64,000 nt of DNA from Bosea sp. 685 (GTDB lineage: Bacteria > Pseudomonadota > Alphaproteobacteria > Rhizobiales > Beijerinckiaceae), in NCBI RefSeq assembly GCF_031884435.1, contig NZ_CP134779.1:1984001-2048000 (forward strand), in the 5' to 3' direction. Below the pieces are notes generated by a model. That model was not told where the DNA came from. It saw only the letters and a program-made list of their open reading frames with translations, and did no database searches. Below are positions 37,327 through 45,830 of this stretch, in pieces. Position 1 is the first letter of the stretch. Each line of letters opens with the position of its first letter. The position numbers were made by a program, and so were the translations under genes.

Positions 37327-38549
37327 TGCTGGGCTCGTTGCTGCCGTCACCCGCTCCGTCCGGAGGGAGAGAGCTGTCCCTCATCCTCGCCCTCGGCATT
37401 ACCCAGGTCGTCGGCTATGGCTGCCTGTACTATGCCTTCGCCGTGCTCGCGCCGGGCGTGACGGCGAGCTTCGGCTGGGCTCCGGAATGGACCTATGGCG
37501 GCTTTGCTGCCGGCTTGCTGGCCGGCGGGCTGATCGCGCCGCTCGTGGGTCGTCTGATCGACCAGCATGGCACCCGCATGATCATGAGCCTGGGTTCGGC
37601 CCTGGCCGGTCTTTCGCTGCTGGCGCTGGCGGAGGCACGCGGGCCGGTTGGCTATTTCGCCGCCATGATCGCGCTCGAGGTCGTCTCGACCATGGTGCTG
37701 TACGACGCCGCCTTCACCGCCCTGACGCAGGCCAAGGGCGGTGGCGCGCGGCGCGCCATCAGCCAGCTCACCTTGATCGGTGGCTTTGCCTCGACCCTGT
37801 TCTGGCCGCTGACGACGGCCCTGCTGAACGGGCTCGACTGGCGCGAGATCTACCGGCTCTATGCCGTGCTGCAGTTCGTGCTCTGCGCGCCCCTGCATCT
37901 GTTCCTGCTGCCCGGGCGCCCGCATCGCCCGCCGGTTGTGACGCCCATAGCCACTGCGGTGACGGCGCCGCAGGATGGCTATCTCGAAGGCGCGGCGCGG
38001 CGACGCGCTTTCATGCTGCTTGCGCTGGCCTTCTCGCTGCAGGGCTTCGTCGTCTCGGCCATGTCGGTGCATATGCTGACGATGCTGCAGGGGCTGGGCC
38101 TGAGCGCCGGGCTCGCTGTCGGCATCGGCGCCATGGTCGGCCCTTCGCAGGTCGCGGGACGCCTGGCCGAGATGCTCTTCGGCACCACGCTCGACCCTGT
38201 CACCACGGCCTGGGTTTCGGCTGCGCTGATGCCGTTCGGCTTCCTCACGCTTATGATCGGCAATACGACTGCGACGCTCGCCGGGCTCTTCGCCATCGCT
38301 TATGGCGTCAGCATGGGCCTGAGCTCGATCGTACGTGGAACCGTGCCGTTGCAGCTCTTCGGCCCGGCCGGATATGGCGCGATGCTGGGTAAGCTTTCAG
38401 CACCGGGGCTCGCGGTGAAAGCCGCCGCTCCGCTGGCCTTCGCCATCCTGATCGAGCGGGCGGGGTTGATGCCGAGCAGCTTGCTTCTCATCGCCTTGTC
38501 GGCGCTTGCCGCCGTTGCGCTCTTCCTGCTGGCGCGCAAGGTGGGCTGA
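37326..38549 (+). CDS. MFS transporter of the arsenic-type operon
   Basis: 407 residues, about 12 transmembrane segments. Motif A-like AGLLAGGLIAPLVGRLIDQHG, then RRAISQLTLIGGFASTLFWP. The start ATG overlaps the flavoprotein stop by one base, so it is co-translated. Its place behind arsR and an ArsO-like protein suggests it exports a metalloid or an organo-arsenical, like the MFS ArsK or ArsJ families. I cannot tell which by reading. Confidence 0.7.
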   Translation: MLGSLLPSPAPSGGRELSLILALGITQVVGYGCLYYAFAVLAPGVTASFGWAPEWTYGGFAAGLLAGGLIAPLVGRLIDQHGTRMIMSLGSALAGLSLLALAEARGPVGYFAAMIALEVVSTMVLYDAAFTALTQAKGGGARRAISQLTLIGGFASTLFWPLTTALLNGLDWREIYRLYAVLQFVLCAPLHLFLLPGRPHRPPVVTPIATAVTAPQDGYLEGAARRRAFMLLALAFSLQGFVVSAMSVHMLTMLQGLGLSAGLAVGIGAMVGPSQVAGRLAEMLFGTTLDPVTTAWVSAALMPFGFLTLMIGNTTATLAGLFAIAYGVSMGLSSIVRGTVPLQLFGPAGYGAMLGKLSAPGLAVKAAAPLAFAILIERAGLMPSSLLLIALSALAAVALFLLARKVG

Positions 38550-38573
38550 GCCGCCAGCCAACCTCGATTGCCT

Positions 38574-40100
38574 TCAGACAGCCGGCTCAGTCGTCGTCTT
38601 CGCCTCAGCCAGCATGAAGGCGTCCAGCCCTTCGCGCTCATCCACTGAGAGGCGCAAGCCCAGCTTGCCGCGCCGCCAGAGCACGTCCGCGCCGCGCTTC
38701 GCCCATTCCGCGCGGATCAGATAGCGCAGCTCGCGTTCATAGAGATCGGCGCCGAAATGGCGGCCGAGATCGATCATGCCTTGCGCGCCGGCGAGGATCT
38801 CGCGCGCCTTCGTGCCATAGGCGCGTACCAACCGCGTCACGGTCGATCGCGCCAGCCAGGGACGGGCGGCGGCGATCTCGTTGACCAGCGCCTCGAAGCC
38901 GGTCACCGGGAAATCGCCGCCAGGCAATGTGCCGTTGACGGTCCAGGTAGGCCTGCTGGCCCAGTCGGCATGCGGCGCGAGCTTGTCCAGAGCCGCTTCG
39001 GCGAGGCGGCGATAGGTCGTGATCTTGCCGCCGAAGACCGAGAGCAGCGGGGCTTCGCCCTCGGGCGCGTCGAGCGTCAGCACATAGTCGCGCGTCGCTT
39101 CCTGGGCCTTGGAGGCGCCGTCGTCATAGAGCGGGCGCACGCCGGAATAGGTCCAGACGACCTGCTCGGGCGTGACGGGTGCACGAAAATACTCGCTCGC
39201 GGCGGCGCAGAGATAATCGATCTCCTCGGGCGTCGCTTTCGCCTGGGCAGGATCGCCCTTGTAGTCGCGGTCGGTGGTGCCGATCAGGGTGAAGTCGCGC
39301 TCATAGGGGATCGCGAAGATGATGCGGCCATCGGCGTTCTGGAAGATGTAGCAGCGGTCGTGCTCGTAGAGTTTGGGCACGACGATATGGCTGCCCTGGA
39401 CCATGCGGACGGCGGCCTTGGTGTTCGAGCGCACGACGCCGCCCAAAACCTCGCCGACCCAGGGGCCGGCGGCGTTGACCAGCGCCTTGGCGGTCACGGT
39501 GATACGGCCGGCTTCGTCTTCCCCGACGATTCGCCAGAGGTCGCCGTCGCGATCGGCCGAGACGACCTTTGTTCGTGTGTGGATCGCGGCTCCCTTAGTG
39601 GCTGCATCAGCCGCGTTCAGCACGACGAGGCGGGAATCCTCGACCCAGCAATCGGAATATTCGAAAGCCCGCGCATGGTCGTCCTTGAGCGGCCGGCCGG
39701 CAAGGTCATGAGCAAGATCGAGTGTCTTCGTCGCCGGCAGGAGCTTTCGTCCGCCGATATGGTCGTAGAGGAAAAGCCCGAGCCGGAGCAGCCAGGCAGG
39801 GCGCAGGCCGGCATGGTGCGGCAGCACGAAGCGCAGCGGCCGGATGATGTGCGGCGCGAGCCGCCAGAGGCGCTCGCGCTCCATCAGCGCTTCGCGCACC
39901 AGCCGGAATTCGTAATGCTCGAGATAGCGCAGGCCGCCATGGATCAGCTTGGTCGAGGCCGAGGAGGTGGCGCTGGCGAGGTCGTCCTTCTCGAACAGGA
40001 TGACCGAGGCGCCGCGCCCGGTAGCGTCACGGGCGATGCCGCAACCATTGATGCCACCGCCGATGACGGCGAGATCGTAAGTTGGCTCAGTGCTCTTCAT
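38574..40100 (-). CDS. glpD: aerobic glycerol-3-phosphate dehydrogenase
   Basis: 508 residues. It oxidises sn-glycerol-3-phosphate to dihydroxyacetone phosphate, passing electrons to quinone. FAD site GGGINGCGIARDATGRG; family motifs TKLIHGGLRYLEHYEFRLV, LVNAAGPWVGEV and FTLIGTTDRDYKGD. The C-terminal DAO-cap part (YGTKAREILAG, LRYLIRAEWAKRGADVLWRR) is intact. ATG 40100 is chosen from the FAD motif. The next gene upstream starts only eight bases away, but the functions differ. Confidence 0.92.
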   Translation of the reverse strand: MKSTEPTYDLAVIGGGINGCGIARDATGRGASVILFEKDDLASATSSASTKLIHGGLRYLEHYEFRLVREALMERERLWRLAPHIIRPLRFVLPHHAGLRPAWLLRLGLFLYDHIGGRKLLPATKTLDLAHDLAGRPLKDDHARAFEYSDCWVEDSRLVVLNAADAATKGAAIHTRTKVVSADRDGDLWRIVGEDEAGRITVTAKALVNAAGPWVGEVLGGVVRSNTKAAVRMVQGSHIVVPKLYEHDRCYIFQNADGRIIFAIPYERDFTLIGTTDRDYKGDPAQAKATPEEIDYLCAAASEYFRAPVTPEQVVWTYSGVRPLYDDGASKAQEATRDYVLTLDAPEGEAPLLSVFGGKITTYRRLAEAALDKLAPHADWASRPTWTVNGTLPGGDFPVTGFEALVNEIAAARPWLARSTVTRLVRAYGTKAREILAGAQGMIDLGRHFGADLYERELRYLIRAEWAKRGADVLWRRGKLGLRLSVDEREGLDAFMLAEAKTTTEPAV

Positions 40101-40107
40101 CGTCGCA

Positions 40108-41454
40108 TCAGGCCTTGAAGATGGTCTTGGCCGCAAGCCCATGCCGGGCGCAGGCGTTGCGGGTATCCACCACGAGTTTGGCATGGGCGACGACGAGGCC
40201 GTAATCGACATCGTCATGGTCGGTCGCGATCAGCACGGCGTCGAAGGCGGTAAGCGTCTCGGCGCTCAGCGCCTGGCTCTTGCGGGCGGTCAGGCCGCCA
40301 TGCTTTCGCGTCGGCCGGATCTCGGGGATATGCGGGTCATGATAGGCAGCGCTCGCGCCGCGGGCCTCGATCAACTCGATCAGCTTGAGAGCAGGGCTTT
40401 CGCGCATGTCCTCGATGTTCTTCTTGTAGGCGATGCCGAGGACGAGGATACGCGCGCCGCTGAAGCCGCGGCCGAGCTGTGTGTCCACAAGCTCCGCCAG
40501 CCGGTCGACGACGCGGTAGGGCATGTCGGTGTTGATCTGGCCGGCGAGCTCGATGAAGCGCGTCGTGACGTCGAATTCGCGTGCCTTCCAGGTCAGGTAG
40601 AACGGGTCGATCGGGATGCAGTGTCCGCCTAAGCCCGGCCCCGGATAGAACGGCATGTAGCCGAAGGGTTTCGTCTTGGCGGCGTCGATCACCTCCCAGA
40701 TGTCGATGCCCATCGCGGCGTAGACCTGCTTCAACTCGTTGACGAGCGCGATGTTGACGGCGCGGAAGATGTTCTCGGTCAGCTTCACCGCCTCGGCGGT
40801 TGCGGTCGAGGAAACCGGAACGGTCTTGACCACGAGCGCGGCGTAGAGCGCGTCGGCCATGGCGAGCGCATCGGGGCCGTCGCCGCCGACGACCTTGGGG
40901 ATGTCGGAGGTGCCGAATTCCCCGTTGCCGGGATCCTCGCGCTCGGGCGAATAGGCGAGGAAGAAATCCCGCCCGCTCTTGAGGCCGGAGGCGGTCTCCA
41001 GGATCGGGCGCATCAATTCATCGGTCGTGCCTGGATAGGTGGTCGATTCCAGCACGATCAACTGACCCGGCCGCAGGCGCCGGGCGATCGCTTCCGTGGT
41101 CTGGCGGACATAGGAGAGATCGGGTTCGCGATGGCGCGAGAGTGGCGTCGGCACGCAGATCAGCAGGGCATCGGGCTCGGCCAACCGGTCGAAATCTGTC
41201 GTGGCATTGAAGCGCCCCGTCTTCAGGCCCTCGACGATCAGCTCCATCGGGATGTGCTTGATCGTCTCCTTGCCCACATTGATCTGATCGACCCGCGGCT
41301 GGTCGATATCGAAACCCACGACCTTGATGCCTCGGCGCAGCGCTGCCAGCGCCAGCGGGATGCCGACATAGCCGAGGCCGACGATGCCGAGCACGACCTC
41401 CCGGCCGTGGACACGGTCGATGAAACTCTGCGCTGCTTGTGATGTCGCGCTCAA
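40108..41454 (-). CDS. nucleotide-sugar dehydrogenase (UDP-GlcNAc 6-dehydrogenase type)
   Basis: 448 residues. NAD site VLGIVGLGYVGIPLALAAL, then ICVPTPLSRH and STTYPGTTDE; the catalytic Cys lies in GLGGHCIPIDPFYLTWKA. Text is closest to the WbpA/WecC group that oxidises UDP-GlcNAc, used in surface polysaccharides. Together with the downstream glpD and the upstream split transketolase it forms a minus-strand run, so a sugar-metabolism cluster is likely. Exact substrate is inferred. Confidence 0.82.
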   Translation of the reverse strand: MSATSQAAQSFIDRVHGREVVLGIVGLGYVGIPLALAALRRGIKVVGFDIDQPRVDQINVGKETIKHIPMELIVEGLKTGRFNATTDFDRLAEPDALLICVPTPLSRHREPDLSYVRQTTEAIARRLRPGQLIVLESTTYPGTTDELMRPILETASGLKSGRDFFLAYSPEREDPGNGEFGTSDIPKVVGGDGPDALAMADALYAALVVKTVPVSSTATAEAVKLTENIFRAVNIALVNELKQVYAAMGIDIWEVIDAAKTKPFGYMPFYPGPGLGGHCIPIDPFYLTWKAREFDVTTRFIELAGQINTDMPYRVVDRLAELVDTQLGRGFSGARILVLGIAYKKNIEDMRESPALKLIELIEARGASAAYHDPHIPEIRPTRKHGGLTARKSQALSAETLTAFDAVLIATDHDDVDYGLVVAHAKLVVDTRNACARHGLAAKTIFKA

Positions 41455-41580
41455 TCCAGGCTCCCGACAACGCGGCGCATGCGAGCGCGCCGACGAGGCT
41501 TGCTCCTTGCCGAGTTGGTCGAGGCTGTCAACGCAGCTCCCGTCAAAGCGTGTGAAGCGAAGCCATGAGGGATTGGTTCG

Positions 41581-42615
41581 TCAGAGCCAGCTCTTGATGC
41601 TCGCGACCATCGCGTCGGTCGAGATGCCGTAGCGGTCGTGCAGTGTCGGCAAGGCGCCCGCATCGAGGAAAGCGTCGGGCAGGGCGATCTGGCGGAAGGC
41701 GGGTGGGTGGATACCGGCACGCATCAGCACACCCGCCACCGCCTCGCCGAGCCCGCCGACGACCGAGTGGTTCTCGGCCACGATCACCATGCGGCCGGTG
41801 CGGGCGGCCTCGCGCTCGATCGTCTCGCCATCGAGCGGCTTGATCGTGGGCACGTGCAGCACCGCGACATCGATGCGGTCAGCCTCGAGCCGCTTAGCGG
41901 TCTCCAGGGCCCGCATCGTCATCAAGCCCGAGGAGATGATCAGCACGTCGCGGCCGTCGCGGATCGTCTTGGCTTTGCCGAGTTCGAAACGGTAGCCGTA
42001 CTCGTCGAGCACGAGCGGGACATTGCCGCGCAAGAGCCGCATATAGACCGGTCCCCGATGCGCCGCGATCGCGGGGACCGCCTGCTCGATCTCATGGGCG
42101 TCGCAAGGGTCGATGATGGTCAGGTTCGGCATGCCGCGGAAGATCGCGATGTCCTCGGTCGCCTGGTGGCTCGGGCCGTAGCCCGTGGTCAGGCCGGGCA
42201 GGGCGCAGACGATCTTGACGTTGAGGTTCTCCTCCGCGATCGCCATGAAGATGAAGTCGTAGGCGCGCCGCGCCGCGAAGACCGCATAGGTCGTGGCAAA
42301 AGGCGTGAAACCTTCGCGCGCCAGCCCCGCCGCCGTCGAAATCATCACCTGCTCGGCCATGCCCATCTGGTAGAAGCGGTCGGGATAGGCCTTCGCGAAG
42401 AGATGCAGGTCGGTGTATTTGCTCAGATCGGCGGTGACGCCGACGATGTCGGGCCGTGTCCTGGCGAGTTCGACCAAGGCGTAGCCGAATGGTGCTGCCT
42501 TGGTGCGCTGGTCCGGCCCTGCGATCGAGGCGATCATCGCCGAGGTGGTGAGCCGCGTGCCGCCGAGCGCCGGATTGTCGAGATGGGCGGGGCGTTCGTA
42601 TTTCGAGGGCCTCAT
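41581..42615 (-). CDS. transketolase-like protein, C-terminal subunit
   Basis: 344 residues: the pyrimidine-binding and C-terminal domains of a split transketolase. FYQMGMAEQVMISTAAGLAR has the Glu that activates thiamine diphosphate, followed by CALPGLTTGYGPSHQATEDI and VAENHSVVGGLGEAVA. ATG 42615 overlaps the stop of the N-terminal half by four bases. The two chains would form the heterodimer that moves two-carbon units between sugars. Sugar substrate unknown. Confidence 0.87.
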   Translation of the reverse strand: MRPSKYERPAHLDNPALGGTRLTTSAMIASIAGPDQRTKAAPFGYALVELARTRPDIVGVTADLSKYTDLHLFAKAYPDRFYQMGMAEQVMISTAAGLAREGFTPFATTYAVFAARRAYDFIFMAIAEENLNVKIVCALPGLTTGYGPSHQATEDIAIFRGMPNLTIIDPCDAHEIEQAVPAIAAHRGPVYMRLLRGNVPLVLDEYGYRFELGKAKTIRDGRDVLIISSGLMTMRALETAKRLEADRIDVAVLHVPTIKPLDGETIEREAARTGRMVIVAENHSVVGGLGEAVAGVLMRAGIHPPAFRQIALPDAFLDAGALPTLHDRYGISTDAMVASIKSWL

Positions 42616-43478
42616 GCCGGCCTCCCTGCATCGAGAATGGCCAGAGCTTCGACCCATTCCTCCGGTTCGACGCGCAGGAAATGATTGCGCTCGCGTTCCT
42701 CGAGGAAGGGCACGCCCTTGGCCATCCTGGTGTCGCAGATGATGATGCGGGGCTTCCTCGCCTCGCTATGGCGCGCCGCGTCGAAGGCCTCGACCAGCGC
42801 CGCGAGGTCGTTGCCGTCGACGCGCTGGACATGCCAGCCGAAAGCCTCGAATTTCGGAACCAGCGGCTCGAAATTCATCACCTGTGTCGAGGGGCCGTCG
42901 GCCTGCATGTTGTTGACGTCAACGATGCCGATCAGGTTGTCGAGCTTATGGGAGCCTGCCGCCATGGCCGCCTCCCAGGTCGAGCCCTCATCGAGTTCGC
43001 CATCGGAGAACAGGTTGTAGACGAAGCTCTTTGACGCCTTGCGCTTCAGGCCCAGCGCCATGCCGACGGCGATGCCGAGCCCATGGCCGAGCGAGCCGCC
43101 GGTGATCTCCATGCCCGGCGTATAGGCCGCCATAGCCGACATCGGCAGCCGGCTGTCGTCGCCACCATAGGTTTCAAGCTCATCCTCGGGAATGATCCCG
43201 GCCTCGATCAGTGCGGCATAGAGCGCAATCGCATAATGCCCGATCGAGAGCAGGAAACGGTCGCGTCCCTCCCATTCCGGCTCGTGCGGGCGATAGCTCA
43301 AAGCGTGGAAATACGAGACCGCGAGCACGTCGGCGACACCGAGCGCCTGGGCGATATAGCCCTGGCCCTGGACCTCGCCCATGCGCAAGGCGTTGCGGCG
43401 AATGCGCCAGGCCCGTTCGGCGAGGCTGACATTGGGCAAGTTGATATGGGGAAACGTGTGGCCGGTGCTCTCAGCCAT
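42612..43478 (-). CDS. transketolase-like protein, N-terminal subunit
   Basis: 288 residues, the thiamine-diphosphate-binding half. ITGGSLGHGLGIAVGMALG and SDGELDEGSTWEAAMAAG plus NNMQADGP carry the diphosphate/Mg2+ motif. Split transketolases are common in bacteria that make unusual nucleotide sugars or degrade sugars. The pair with the neighbour below and the nucleotide-sugar dehydrogenase suggests a surface-sugar role rather than the pentose-phosphate housekeeping enzyme. Confidence 0.87.
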   Translation of the reverse strand: MAESTGHTFPHINLPNVSLAERAWRIRRNALRMGEVQGQGYIAQALGVADVLAVSYFHALSYRPHEPEWEGRDRFLLSIGHYAIALYAALIEAGIIPEDELETYGGDDSRLPMSAMAAYTPGMEITGGSLGHGLGIAVGMALGLKRKASKSFVYNLFSDGELDEGSTWEAAMAAGSHKLDNLIGIVDVNNMQADGPSTQVMNFEPLVPKFEAFGWHVQRVDGNDLAALVEAFDAARHSEARKPRIIICDTRMAKGVPFLEERERNHFLRVEPEEWVEALAILDAGRPA

Positions 43479-43707
43479 GGGACCGCCAGCCGGCGATGCT
43501 GCCGTTCGATTTCATCGTCTCTCCCTGAGGGCCGTTTTTTGATTTGCCGCGACTGTTCCCGCTTCGCGGTGTCGAGACAAGCGCCTGATCTGCCGAAGGG
43601 GCATGCGCGCCCGTCGATGCATCCCGATGCAAGACGATTGTCAAAAAGGCGCGACCTCGCCTAGTCATGTGCTGCCCTTCGAGCATCACGGACCCTGCGG
43701 CCCCGCC

Positions 43708-44982
43708 ATGACCGTCACCGATATCGCGTCGCGCACCTATAATCATGGCTGGCGGCTTGATCCGATCATCCGCAGTCTGCTCGACACCGATTTCTACAAG
43801 CTCCTGATGCTGCAGATGATCCGGGCCTTCCATCCGGAGGTGCAGGTCACGTTCTCGCTGATCAACCGCTCGCGCCACATCCGGCTTGCCGATATCGTCG
43901 ACGAGGCCGAGTTGCGCGCCCAGCTCGACCATGCGCGCGAGGTCCGCTTCTCGAAGAAGGAACTGATCTGGCTGGCGGGCAACAGCTTCTACGGCAAGAC
44001 GCAGATGTTCTCGCCGGATTTCATCACCTGGCTCGCGGATTTCCGCCTGCCCGAATACGATCTGCGCAAGGTCGACGGGCAGTTCGAACTGCATTTCGAA
44101 GGGCCCTGGACGCATACCACGATGTGGGAGGTTCCGGCTCTCGCCATCATCAACGAATTGCGTGCCCGCCGCGTCATGGTTGGCCAGAAGCGTTTCTCGC
44201 TCGACGTGCTCTATGCCCGCGCCAAGGCGAAGATGTGGGACAAGGTCGACCGGCTGCAGAAGCTGCCGAATCTGCGGCTCTCCGATTTCGGCACGCGCCG
44301 GCGCCATGGCCATCTCTGGCAGCGCTGGTGCGTCGAGGCACTGAAGGAGGGGCTGGGGCCGGCCTTCAGCGGCACCTCCAACGTGCTGCTGGCGATGGAC
44401 AACGACCTGGAGGCGATCGGCACCAACGCGCATGAACTGCCGATGGTGCTGGCTGCGCTGGCCGAAAACGATGAGGAGCTGCTGCGCGCGCCCTATCGCG
44501 TGCTCGACGAATGGCGCCAGGTCTATGGTGGCAATCTGCTGGTCGCCTTGCCCGACGCCTTCGGCACCACGAGCTTCCTGCGGCACGCGCCCGATTGGGT
44601 CGCCGACTGGACCGGTTTCCGGCCCGATTCCGCCCCGCCGATCCCGGCCGGCGAGGAGATCATGGCGTGGTGGCGCACCAGGGGCCGCGATCCCAGGGAG
44701 AAACTGCTGGTCTTCTCCGATGGGCTCGATGTCTCCGCGATCGAGCGCGTCTACCATCATTTCGACGGCAAGGTCCGCATGGCCTTTGGCTGGGGCACTG
44801 ATCTCACCAACGATCTCGTCGGCTGCTCGCCCGACGGTTCGCGCGAACTCGACCCGATGTCGCTGGTCTGCAAGGTGAGCAAGGCCAATGGCCGTCCGGC
44901 GGTGAAGCTCTCGGACAATCCCGAGAAGGTCTCGGGCGCGGCGGATGTGGTGGCGCGATATCGGCGGGTGTTCGGCGGCTAG
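43708..44982 (+). CDS. pncB: nicotinate phosphoribosyltransferase
   Basis: 424 residues. It makes nicotinate mononucleotide from nicotinate, PRPP and ATP in NAD salvage. Opening [21 protein letters not shown] is diagnostic, followed by [26 protein letters not shown] is the substrate/PRPP loop, and LVFSDGLDV plus [12 protein letters not shown] form the phosphate site. ATG 43708 was chosen by the family start; the frame extends upstream to 43603 without character. The stop codon falls inside a repeat. Confidence 0.93.
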   Translation: MTVTDIASRTYNHGWRLDPIIRSLLDTDFYKLLMLQMIRAFHPEVQVTFSLINRSRHIRLADIVDEAELRAQLDHAREVRFSKKELIWLAGNSFYGKTQMFSPDFITWLADFRLPEYDLRKVDGQFELHFEGPWTHTTMWEVPALAIINELRARRVMVGQKRFSLDVLYARAKAKMWDKVDRLQKLPNLRLSDFGTRRRHGHLWQRWCVEALKEGLGPAFSGTSNVLLAMDNDLEAIGTNAHELPMVLAALAENDEELLRAPYRVLDEWRQVYGGNLLVALPDAFGTTSFLRHAPDWVADWTGFRPDSAPPIPAGEEIMAWWRTRGRDPREKLLVFSDGLDVSAIERVYHHFDGKVRMAFGWGTDLTNDLVGCSPDGSRELDPMSLVCKVSKANGRPAVKLSDNPEKVSGAADVVARYRRVFGG

Positions 44983-45083
44983 AGCATTTCCGCGTTTCTC
45001 CGAAGCGCGGAAATGCTCTAGCTCCTTGTTTTATCGCATTTTCTTCACGCGAACCGGTGTCCACTTCGCTCGAAAATGCTCTA
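44981..45083. repeat. RIME-like palindromic repeat overlapping the pncB stop
   Basis: A perfect inverted repeat, AGAGCATTTCCGCG and its complement (44981–44994, 45006–45019), is followed by a second block at 45037–45082. That block runs GCATTTTC to GAAAATGCTCT around ACCGGTGTCCACTTCGC and resembles the rhizobial RIME elements. It is a different family from the other five repeats. Its first bases supply the stop codon of pncB. Confidence 0.75.
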
Positions 45084-45165
45084 GGCGCCCCATCGCGCGG
45101 ACGGCGGGATTCCTAGCCACGGCGAATTGGGCACCTTTTTGAGGGTGCCGCCGAAATCGGAGCCA

Positions 45166-45378
45166 TGCCTTAGCGCCGATCCGCGCCAGGCCGGGATCGA
45201 TTTCACGCTGCTGCAAGGCATGGACGCCATCATCAGCATGGCCGGTGGTCTCGGGGCCGGCTGGGTGGCGCAGCATCTGGGCATTGCCGGCTATTTCCTG
45301 ATCGCAGCTGTCCTGGCCGTTCTCGCGGTGCCGGTCGTGGCCTGGCTGGCGTTGCGGGCCGCAAGCACAGCGCAATGA
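45166..45378 (+). pseudogene. MFS transporter C-terminal remnant
   Basis: 70 codons reading DPRQAGIDFTLLQGMDAI then SMAGGLGAGWVAQHLGIAGYF, ending in a hydrophobic tail. This is the last two helices of an MFS protein. Nothing upstream continues it; the repeat lies before it, so the rest of the gene was lost. The in-frame ATG at 45127 has no ribosome site. Confidence 0.55.
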
Positions 45379-45479
45379 GCCCTATCTGAGCGTTACCGCG
45401 CTAATGCTGCGGCATGCGTCGGATAAATCCGAGATGGTTTTGGGCGCGGCGGATGTGGTGAGACACCGGCGGCGTTCGG

Positions 45480-45700
45480 TTGAAGCTTATGCTCGCGCGG
45501 GGAATCGGCATTATTTCCGGTAAAATTGCCATTGCAAACAAGTAATGCTATTTTTATTCTGTAATTTATCAAAATTTACTTCAATAAATTGGTGTATCAT
45601 TATCGTTGTGTTTAAATTTAGCGAACAGGATTCGTAATTATCATGCAAAATTTTATGAGATTACTTCGACATTTTGATGCGATGATGAATTAACGTTTTT
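45480..45700. other. AT-rich patch of foreign character
   Basis: About 220 bases are far richer in A and T than the rest of the window, with runs such as AAATTTACTTCAATAAATT. It holds no conserved gene; a 16-codon frame (45643–45693, MQNFMRLLRHFDAMMN) is too short to support. It lies directly before the large hydrolase and probably holds its promoter. Confidence 0.6.
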
Positions 45701-45830
45701 GCCGATTCGATTTCGGCTTGTTGCGCTAGGTATGTTACGTAATCTCAAGCATTCCAGGGGTGGAAGCTCTCTTCCGTCTCCGTCCCAAGGTAGCGCATTT
45801 GCGTCAGCGTCAGGTCTCGTGGAGAAAATG

